A stretch of 64,000 nucleotides of DNA from JALONO01 sp038209965. GTDB lineage: Bacteria; Bacteroidota; Bacteroidia; Cytophagales; Thermoflexibacteraceae. A program made the position numbers and the translations under genes. Where the stretch lies: contig JBBQXF010000001.1 of assembly GCA_038209965.1 (NCBI GenBank), positions 62,001-126,000 of the forward strand, read 5' to 3'. Shown here piece after piece: positions 8,726 to 16,300 of the stretch (position 1 is the first letter of the stretch; each line of letters begins with the position of its first letter). The notes under the pieces were generated by a model. The model was not told the DNA's origin. It ran no database searches and saw only the letters and a program-made list of their open reading frames with translations.

Positions 8726-9106
8726 TTACTTGATCACCACGTAGTATTCGGTGCCGTTTTCGGTCAACAACAAATCGGCGTTGGTCGGGATTTGGGGCTG
8801 CTGACCTTTGGCACATTCATACACCAAGTTACCAGTTAAATCAAATATCAATACTTTGGTGTTGTATTTGAGCGAATTGCGCAACTGTTGGGCACGATCG
8901 GCACGTTCTTGGGCCGACTTGGCCAACTCCGCGCCCAAGATGGCCAGTTCGGGAGTTACGTCCAATTGGGCCGGCTCTTTCTTGTTCCGTTTCTTGGCGG
9001 CTGATTTTTCACTTTTTACACTGTCCCCATTATCGGCAGGAGTGGCATATATGTTTGAGAAAGAAAGGCTCAATATAAAAGCGATTGACAAAGCGAGAGA
9101 TTTCAT
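8726..9106 (-). CDS. Small secreted protein with a C-terminal beta-sandwich-like segment
   Basis: A 126-residue protein with a clear signal peptide (about 1-21, ending near IYATPA). A short Lys/Glu-rich linker (about 25-45) and a helical segment rich in Ala/Glu/Arg (about 48-75) follow. The final 50 residues read like one half of a T9SS-type C-terminal domain: KVLIFDLTGNLVYE followed by a closing YYVVIK strand. The same pattern (KVFSPLGKLIYT...) occurs in the 208-residue secreted protein at 40.8-41.4 kb. I infer an exported, possibly surface-located structural protein; no enzyme motif is present. It is monocistronic, with a terminator just after its stop. Confidence 0.7.
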   Translation of the reverse strand: MKSLALSIAFILSLSFSNIYATPADNGDSVKSEKSAAKKRNKKEPAQLDVTPELAILGAELAKSAQERADRAQQLRNSLKYNTKVLIFDLTGNLVYECAKGQQPQIPTNADLLLTENGTEYYVVIK

Positions 9107-9622
9107 GGTAGTGTTTTGATTTGTTATTTCTGTTCAAATCCATTGTTGGATATGCAAGGTATTATACTAGGTTCGTGCCAGAATTAGTAATTATTTGATA
9201 GTCAACATATTGTGACGAAGTAAAAAATTGCTCCGCAAAAAAATGTCCGGTTTTCAAGGCAAAGCGGTGTTCGCTAATGAACACAAGTGGCTGGGTTTGG
9301 CAAGTGACCAAAATATTCAAGACGGAGAGCAAAGGAATTGAGGCGATTTCAGTAATTTATTTCATTGATTTTCAATGACTTAGTTTTTTATCCGCAAAAA
9401 AATGTTTTATTTCGGCACCGAAAAACGGGGTTTGGCAAAGTTGGCCCCCGGGTTTACTTTTTTTGGCAACGGGCCCATTTGCTGCCGTTGACAGCCCAAC
9501 CAGCCCGCTTTGACCCGTCAAAACGGCTCATTCCCCTTATATTTTTTGGCAGTTACTGCTCGATAACCTAAATTTGACTAAGGATTACACACCAGCGCGG
9601 TCACATTTTACCAACTAAGGCC
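9107..9622. other. Intergenic region with a promoter near its right end
   Basis: About 515 bases between a minus-strand secreted protein and the PorP-like gene. It is AT-rich at the left and holds one good promoter match (9546-9576). I see no gene, repeat or RNA structure that I can support. Confidence 0.4.
9546..9576 (+). promoter_or_regulatory. Sigma-ABfr-type promoter for the PorP/SprF-like gene
   Basis: TTG at 9546-9548, a 20-base spacer and TAAATTTG at 9569-9576 fit the Bacteroidota consensus. The predicted transcript start near 9583 lies about 40 bases before the ATC codon at 9623, which seems to have been the original start. Confidence 0.55.
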
Positions 9623-9661
9623 ATCAAAAAGATCTTCTTTCTTTCCATTTATTGGGTAGCA

Positions 9662-10618
9662 ATGGGGGCATTGCCGGGATTGGCCCAACTCAGGCCACAG
9701 TACAGCCAATATATGTTGAACAACTATTTGCTCAACCCGGCGATCACTGGCATTGAAGATTACACCGATCTCAAATTGAGCTACCGACAGCAATGGGCCG
9801 GGATCGACGGCGCACCCACCACCTTATATGTGACCGCCCACGGAAAGTTGGGCCAAGGGGTAAATGTGCCCGACCCCAAGATCGGTTCGGGCAGGCCCCA
9901 CGCTTTCTCCGGCGGCTCGGCCAACCGCTATCGCAAAGTAAAACCCCACCACGGGATAGGGGGGATGGTGCTGCACGACCGCGCCGGGATTTTCGGGTTC
10001 ACCCAGGCCAACGTGTCCTATGCCTACCACTTGCTCCTCACTCGCCAAGTGAAACTTTCGGCCGGGGTGGCGGCCGGGTTCATGCAGTACTCGATCCGGG
10101 GCAGCGATCTGATTTTGGCCAACCCGAACGACCCAGCGGCAGTAGACCAGACCAGTTTTCGACCCAATTTATCGCTCGGCTTGTGGCTGTACAGCACCAA
10201 GTTCTACCTTGGCGCTTCATTGGCCCAGCCGGTGGGCGGCCAGACCAACGGGCCGCAAGTGTTGGCCCCCAGCGCCCGGCATTTATTTCTCACCGGGGCT
10301 TACCGGATCCAGATCGCCGGTGAACTGGATTTGGTGCCCTCCGTACTCGTCAAATGGGCCTCCCCCTTGCCAATGGCGGTCGATCTCAATTTGCGCGCGG
10401 TATATGCCAACCGCCTGTGGGCCGGGGCTTCCTACCGACAGGGCGACAGTGTGATCCTGCTGGCCGGGCTGGCCCTCAATTCATTTCTGGACCTGAGCTA
10501 CTCTTATGACTTGGGCACCAACCGCATTGGCCGGGCCAGCCAAGGCAGCCACGAAATCTTGCTCGGCCTCCGATTGGGCAATCGATTCCGGGTTTATTGT
10601 CCACAAAGCCTCTGGTAA
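9662..10618 (+). CDS. PorP/SprF-family type IX secretion membrane protein, start codon altered
   Basis: An outer-membrane beta-barrel of the PorP/SprF family, which helps T9SS clients reach or stay on the cell surface. The family signature QYSQYMLNNYLLNPAITG follows the signal peptide cleavage site. The first ATG is 9662, but it leaves only MGALPGLAQ before the mature part. In frame upstream, from 9623, the codons read ATC then KKIFFLSIYWVA, a perfect hydrophobic signal core, and no ATG, GTG or TTG exists between the stop at 9575 and 9662. So the real start is probably an ATC at 9623 that replaced ATG. From 9662 the protein would lack a working signal peptide. No adhesin partner is adjacent, unlike the second PorP at 62.4 kb. 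Confidence 0.85.
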   Translation: MGALPGLAQLRPQYSQYMLNNYLLNPAITGIEDYTDLKLSYRQQWAGIDGAPTTLYVTAHGKLGQGVNVPDPKIGSGRPHAFSGGSANRYRKVKPHHGIGGMVLHDRAGIFGFTQANVSYAYHLLLTRQVKLSAGVAAGFMQYSIRGSDLILANPNDPAAVDQTSFRPNLSLGLWLYSTKFYLGASLAQPVGGQTNGPQVLAPSARHLFLTGAYRIQIAGELDLVPSVLVKWASPLPMAVDLNLRAVYANRLWAGASYRQGDSVILLAGLALNSFLDLSYSYDLGTNRIGRASQGSHEILLGLRLGNRFRVYCPQSLW

Positions 10619-10692
10619 AGGCAGCAAAAAAAGTCACCGCATTTGCAATGACTCAATATAATGAAGAATATCTCGTTAAGCTTTAGTGGCGG

Positions 10693-10881
10693 TTACTTTT
10701 CTTCTCCCTTTTTATTTTTGATGTCTTGTACTTCCAAGCGAATCTCTTGGGACAGGTTTTTGAGGTCAAGCATGGCCTTGCGCACCCTTGTGCCGGCGGC
10801 TTGGTTGCCCTGCTCATAAAACTTGGTGAAATCGTCTTCGACCTCACTCAATAACGCAGTAATTTTGCTGTATGGATTCAT
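10693..10881 (-). CDS. Histone H1-like (Hc1) small DNA-associated protein
   Basis: A 62-residue, highly charged protein of the Bacteroidota histone H1 family. The recognisable core is DDFTKFYEQGN followed by AAGTRVRKAMLDLKNLSQEIR and a lysine-rich tail, and length and order match the family. These proteins are thought to bind DNA or nucleoid proteins, but direct function in Bacteroidota is poorly known. The reading frame stays open far upstream on the minus strand, but the ATG at 10881 is the right start because it begins exactly where the family does. A TATATTTG element on the minus strand (10911-10918) lies about 30 bases upstream. It is divergent from the lipoprotein gene at 10936. Confidence 0.88.
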   Translation of the reverse strand: MNPYSKITALLSEVEDDFTKFYEQGNQAAGTRVRKAMLDLKNLSQEIRLEVQDIKNKKGEEK

Positions 10882-10935
10882 GACAATAAAGTTTAGATTA
10901 TATGTGATTGCAAATATAAATGAACTACTCAAAAA

Positions 10936-11862
10936 ATGCCCCCAAAAACCATCGCTTTCCTGCTTTTTTTTCGCGCTTTGTTCCTTAGTTGTGCTCCAGA
11001 GGTCAATATCAGTGGGTTTAAGCGCGGAAAAAGGCTGTATGACATCCGAAGCATCGGTCGGCTGGACAATGCCATCCGGGAAAGTTCGGGCTTGGCCCTC
11101 GCCGCCCGGGAGTGGCCCGGGTGGCGGCCCGTCCGCAAATCGGGCTGGAGCAGCTCCGATACCCTCACATTGCTCACGCACGGGGACAGTGGCAACGGCA
11201 ACCTCTTGTTTGAAGTAAGCCCCACTGGCCAAGTGCTCGACGAGCAGGTAATTAAAAACACCAAAAATGTGGACTGGGAAGACATTGCCCGCGATGACGA
11301 AGGAAACCTTTACATTGGCGATTTTGGCAACAATGCCAATGTCCGCCGGAACTTGGTCATCTATAAGGTCCGGTTTGGCGAAGACCAGCAAGTCAGCTCG
11401 GTCGATACCATCAAATTTTACTATCCCGACCAAAGCCAGTTCCCTCCCCCGGGGGAAAGCAACCTGAATTTTGACTGTGAAGCTTTTTTCTGGCACAACG
11501 ATCAGTTGCACCTCTTTTCCAAAAACATGAGCCAGACCCAAAACCGGGTGGTCAAACATTATTTGCTCCCCGACCACAAAGGCTATTTTGAGGCCACGCT
11601 CGATGAGAAGACCATCCCCCTCACCGAACCGATCACGGCTGCCGACATCAGTTTGGACGGGAAGCTGTTCGCCCTGCTGTCCTACGGGAAAATTTATGTG
11701 TTCAAAATGCCAGTTTCGCCCAATATTTTTGATCATCCGCTCTATGTGATCAAATACCCCCGGGCGGGGCAGGCCGAAGCCTTGGTTTTTATCAACAATG
11801 TGGATTTTATTTTTGGCAACGAGACCGGTAAATTGTTCTTGGCCAAGTATCAAGGCGATTGA
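10936..11862 (+). CDS. Predicted lipoprotein with beta-propeller-like repeats
   Basis: A 308-residue protein with a lipoprotein signal (FLSCAPE; the Cys is about residue 19), so probably anchored in the outer or inner membrane. The mature part carries repeating short motifs such as DWEDIARDDEGNLYIGDFG and AADISLDGKLFALLSYGKIYVF, typical of SdiA-regulated or NHL/propeller-type folds. The pattern DWEDIA...GNLYIGDFGNN is common in Bacteroidota proteins described only as hypothetical or lipoprotein. I cannot assign a ligand or reaction. It is followed 58 bases later by a small membrane protein gene in the same direction, so the two may share a transcript. Confidence 0.7.
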   Translation: MPPKTIAFLLFFRALFLSCAPEVNISGFKRGKRLYDIRSIGRLDNAIRESSGLALAAREWPGWRPVRKSGWSSSDTLTLLTHGDSGNGNLLFEVSPTGQVLDEQVIKNTKNVDWEDIARDDEGNLYIGDFGNNANVRRNLVIYKVRFGEDQQVSSVDTIKFYYPDQSQFPPPGESNLNFDCEAFFWHNDQLHLFSKNMSQTQNRVVKHYLLPDHKGYFEATLDEKTIPLTEPITAADISLDGKLFALLSYGKIYVFKMPVSPNIFDHPLYVIKYPRAGQAEALVFINNVDFIFGNETGKLFLAKYQGD

Positions 11863-11920
11863 TTTAGAACAAACTGGCAAGCGGCTGGTTTGAGAGATGA
11901 ACTGAACAAAGTAATCATCA

Positions 11921-12166
11921 ATGAAAACCCGGGAATTTTTCCGCAAGGAAGGTCAAACTGCGCTCGTTTTTGGGTTGATCCTGTTGGCCATCCAATTGTT
12001 GCCCGGCCTGCTTGCCATGAACCAACAAGGGGCCATCTACGAAAAATACTACGAACGCGCCTTGCCCATTTCATTTTCTTGGCTCATGGTTGGGCTGGTC
12101 ATCATCCGATTTTTGATCGTGACCACCGGTTTCTTTCTCAACCGCGAAGATGGTAAAGGGCACTGA
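11921..12166 (+). CDS. Small two-helix membrane protein
   Basis: An 81-residue hypothetical protein. A basic N-terminus (MKTREFFRKEGQ) leads into a first hydrophobic helix (about 14-32, rich in Leu) and a second (about 50-71, SWLMVGLVIIRFLIV), with charged ends that fit an inner-membrane hairpin. I do not recognise the family. It lies just downstream of the lipoprotein gene in the same orientation. Codon use and GC content match the neighbours, and the ATG at 11921 is the only sensible start. Confidence 0.6.
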   Translation: MKTREFFRKEGQTALVFGLILLAIQLLPGLLAMNQQGAIYEKYYERALPISFSWLMVGLVIIRFLIVTTGFFLNREDGKGH

Positions 12167-12302
12167 AGATGTTCCCCAACCTGAAATTGGCCAGAAAGGG
12201 ATCTTGATGCCAACAATCGTTGGTGGTCAACTTATCGGGTGAGGGCAAACGAGTAAACTGCCCCCTCAGCGGAGGCAAGTTTGGGCGAAAGCCGCCGCTG
12301 AC

Positions 12303-13238
12303 CTACTCTTTGTGCTTGAAACAAAGGGCGGCCGCGCCCAAGATGCCGGCGTTGTTGCCCAGTTTGGCCAGCTTTATATCCAGCTTGTCAAAATAATATG
12401 GAGTGAGGTAGTGCTTCAGGGAGGCCATCATGCCCGCCTCTATGTAGGGCCACGCCTTGGCCACACCCCCACCGATGAGGAACGTTTTTACATCCAAGAG
12501 CAAAATGGTGGACACTATTGCTTGGCCCAGCACTTGGCCAAACCAATCGAAGAGTTGGCGGGTCAGTTCGTCACCGGCCACGGCAGTATCGATCAGCACG
12601 TCATCGTCGATTTTCTCATAATCGCGCAGGGCCGTGAAGCCTTGGTGGGCCTGCATCATCTCGAGGGCTTTCTGGGTCAGGCCAGCTTTGCCAATATTTT
12701 CTTCAATAGTGCGGGCGTTTCCGCTGATGATGTGACCGATCTCCATCGCGTTACCATCTCCGCCCTTGAAAATCTTGCGGTTGAGCACTGCCGCCCCACC
12801 GATTCCAGTGCCCAGTGTGACTAGGACAAAGTTATCGGGCATTTTTCGGCCCGAAAAGTGGTATTCGCCAATGGCCGCCGCCGACGCATCGTTTTCAATG
12901 TAGAACTCGATGCCCGGAAAGCGTTTCTCGAGGCGATCCACCAAATTGATGTGGCTCAGTTCGGTAATGTTGGGCAGTTCGATGGTCGATCGGCGATTTT
13001 TGGAAATGGTGCCCGGCACCCCGATGCCCATTTGCTTCACCTTGGGGTGATCGACCAGCCAGTCGCCCACCACATCGAGCAACCCTTCGACGAACCGGCC
13101 GGAGTCGCGGAGCTTGGCCGTTTTGACTTTTTTCTTCTCCAACAGGTTTCCCTCAGAGTCCACCAACCCGATTTTCACGTTGCTCCCACCGATGTCGATC
13201 CCGGTAAAAATTTGCATATCCACTTGAGTAAGTTTCAC
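12303..13238 (-). CDS. ROK-family sugar kinase
   Basis: A 311-residue ASKHA-fold kinase. The N-terminal phosphate motif GIDIGGSNVKIGLVD, the second motif GVPGTISKN, the catalytic block ENDASAAAIGE and the adenosine-side LGTGIGGA are all present. The cysteine zinc motif typical of many ROK repressors and kinases (CxCGxxGC) is missing; instead the region reads EIGHIISG, as in polyphosphate/ATP glucokinase-like ROK proteins. There is no DNA-binding N-terminus, so it is an enzyme rather than a repressor. It probably phosphorylates glucose or a related hexose in the cytosol. The start may be 13238 (MKLTQVDMQ) or the second Met at 13217, just before IFTGIDIGG. It is divergent from the CHAT-STAND gene, with about 70 bases between. 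Confidence 0.88.
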   Translation of the reverse strand: MKLTQVDMQIFTGIDIGGSNVKIGLVDSEGNLLEKKKVKTAKLRDSGRFVEGLLDVVGDWLVDHPKVKQMGIGVPGTISKNRRSTIELPNITELSHINLVDRLEKRFPGIEFYIENDASAAAIGEYHFSGRKMPDNFVLVTLGTGIGGAAVLNRKIFKGGDGNAMEIGHIISGNARTIEENIGKAGLTQKALEMMQAHQGFTALRDYEKIDDDVLIDTAVAGDELTRQLFDWFGQVLGQAIVSTILLLDVKTFLIGGGVAKAWPYIEAGMMASLKHYLTPYYFDKLDIKLAKLGNNAGILGAAALCFKHKE

Positions 13239-13309
13239 TGTGCAAATTGGTCATGTTTTTTCTCAATTGCAAATCAATTCGTAATTTGGGGCTTGTTAAC
13301 CCTATTACT

Positions 13310-16300
13310 ATGCCTCACCTTCCCGTCATTTTTTTGGCATTTGCCAACGATAAAGTAGAAACGGCCCGCTACCTGCGCAATTTGCCCAAAGAACTGGAGG
13401 GCATCCGCAAATCGCTCTACAAAGCTCAGCAAGCCGGCCTGTGTGAGGTGGTGGAACGCGCCAATGTGACCATCGAGAACCTGATCGACGTTTTTCAGGA
13501 ATACCAGGAACGGGTCTGCGTGTTCCATTACGGTGGCCATGCGGATGGCTACCGGCTGCTGCTCGAGAGCTTTGACAACAACAACAACGGAATGGGCAAC
13601 CAAACCGCCCACGGTGAAGGGCTGGTTTCTTTTTTGGCCAAGCAGGCGGGGCTCAAACTCATTTTTTTCAATGGCTGCTCCACCCAACAGCAAACCATGG
13701 AACTTATCCGGGGGGGCATCCCGGCCGTGGTGGGCACTTCGATGGCCATTGCCGATGACATTGCCACCGATCTGGCCATTCGCTTTTATGCCGGGCTGGC
13801 CAACGGGATTACCTTGGAAAGGGCTTGGGCGGAGGCCATTGACAACATCGTGATCAAAAAGGGCAGTACCAATGTGCGCGGGATGTACCGCGAGGAGGAA
13901 GAAGAAACCAGCGTTGAAACGTTGGCCGAGCGGTTTCCCTGGGAAATCCATTACCGCGAAGGGTCGGAGGCGGTCAAAGAATGGAACTTGCCCATTGCGG
14001 CCAACAACCCGCTCTTTGGCTTACCGCCCATCCCGGGCACTTACCAACTGCCCGATCGGCCTTTTCTCTACCTCAAACGCTACGAACGGGAACACGCCAA
14101 GCTGTTTTTTGGCCGATCCTATTACATTGGCAGTTTGTACAAGCTGGTGACCGACCGCAAGTCGGCGCCGGTGGTGCTCATGTACGGGCAGGCGGGCGTG
14201 GGCAAGTCCTCCCTGCTGGATGCTGGCCTTGTCCCCCGGCTGGAAGCTTCCTACGAGGTGGTGTACATCCGCCGGGCCCAAGAGCGGGGGTTGCTCGGCG
14301 CCCTGGAAGATGCCCTCGGCTTATCGCAGGAGCGGCTCAATTTGCGCCAATTGGAATTGATTGCCAAAGACTATAAGGGTGAGGTACAGGTGGAATTGCA
14401 GTCCTTTATCGATAAGTTGCGGGGACGATTAACGGCCGTTCAACGGGGCAAGCTCTCCGAAGCCGAATTGGAAGACTACCTGCTCCGCCACGACCTGCTC
14501 AAGTTTTGGAAAAGCCTCGAGTATGAACTGGGCAAACCACTCATCATTATTTTGGATCAGGCCGAAGAGATGTTCACCCGGCCCATGAAAAAAGAGGAGC
14601 AGGCCAAGCGGGGCAAAAACCGGGACACCACCAAAACAACCCAGCACGCCCACCATGAGTTTGCCCCGTTTCTCGATGCCCTCACCCGCCTGTTTGGCAA
14701 CCCGGCGGACATGCCGCAGGGCAAACTGATATTGAGCTACCGCAAAGAATATCACCCCGAGATCGAGGAAGGGCTCAAAATGTATAGCCTGCCCCGGGGC
14801 AGCCTGTTTTTGGAACAATTGAAAGCCCGGGACATTGTGGAGATCTTCAATGCGTTTGCCACCCGTCCCGACCTGTTGCAGAAATACCAGATCGGATCCG
14901 AAGTGGGCCTGCCCGAGGCCGTCGCGGCCGATCTGACCGCCGAAACCGGGTCGCCGGTGGCCCCGCTGCTCCAGATCGTGCTCAGCCGGCTCTGGGACGA
15001 GCACGAAAAAAACCACGAAAAATGCTTTCAGTTCAGCGACTATGCCGCCCTCCAACGGTACGGGATCAGTGTCTATGACTTTTTTATCCAACAATTGAAA
15101 AAGTTGCGGGCGTGGAACGGCAGCTTGGTCGACTCGGGGTTCGCCCTAGACTTTCTCCGGTTCCACATCACCGATCTGGGCATTTCGGCCAGCCACCAAG
15201 TGGAAGAGTTGCGCTTGCTCTACGCCCACCGTCAGGCGGATCTGGAAAATTTGATCGACCAAAGCCATTCCCTCTCACTGCTGGTGCAAGTGCGCCAGGG
15301 CACCTACATGCTCCACGACACGCTCGCCCCCGAGGTGCTGCGCAAGTTCAACGAATCGGACAAAGAAGCCCAGCGGGCTGCCCGGATCCTGGCCAGCAAA
15401 CTGGCCGACATCGAGTCGGTGCGGAGCAACGAAGACTTGGACGAAGCGAGATCCAAAGCGGAGATCGACGAGATAATTATAACCGAGAGCGACTTGGACG
15501 TAGTGGAGTGCGGCCTGCAATGGATGCGGCAAGTGGGCAGCGACGAAGCGGCCCTGCTGGATCGGAGCCGCAAGAAACGCCGCCAAGCCGATAACAAGCG
15601 CAAGTGGACTTACGCCAGCTTGGCCGTGCTGGGCGTGCTGGTGGTTTGCACCATGCTGCTGGCCTTCCGGCTGTGGCGCACGGCCGAGCGATCACTCGCC
15701 CGGGCGCAGGCCAGCCAACTGATGGCCCGGGCCACCCAGCTCAAAGAAAGCGATCCCACGCTGGCCCTCCGGGTGGCCGAAGCGGCTTGGAAACTCAACC
15801 CAAGCTCCCTTGTCGAACGAGACCTGATGGATATTTTTACCAACAACCAGTTTTACGGAAAAAAAATCCAGCTCGATTTGGACGATGCGTCGGATCAAGT
15901 TTCGCCCTCGCCCAGCGGCCACCTGTTTGCCACCTTTGGGCAGGTCGATGTGGTACCGAGGCTGATTGACGAAAACGGCAAAGAGGTGGTCAAATTCAGT
16001 GGTTCACCCCACCAATCCCCTATTCTGGCCATTGCTTTCTCTCCCGATGGCCAGCGCTTTCTCACTGGATCCACCGATAGCACGGCCAAGCTGTGGAACA
16101 TCAAGGGCGAGCAACTGCTCACCCTCAAATATCACCGGGACGGGGTTTCATTTGTGGGTTTTTCCCCTTCGGGCGATAACCTGCTCACTGGCAGTACCGA
16201 CGGCTCAGCGGCAATGTGGAACTTGGAAGGGCAACTCAAGTTTTTCTTGCCGGCCAGTAACGACCACTTGTTCATGATCGGGGTGTCGCCCGATGGCCAA

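Noticed and set aside
10882..11946. Upstream extension of the histone H1-like frame
   Set aside because: The family begins at 10881. The extra 350 codons overlap the divergent lipoprotein gene and read as antisense.
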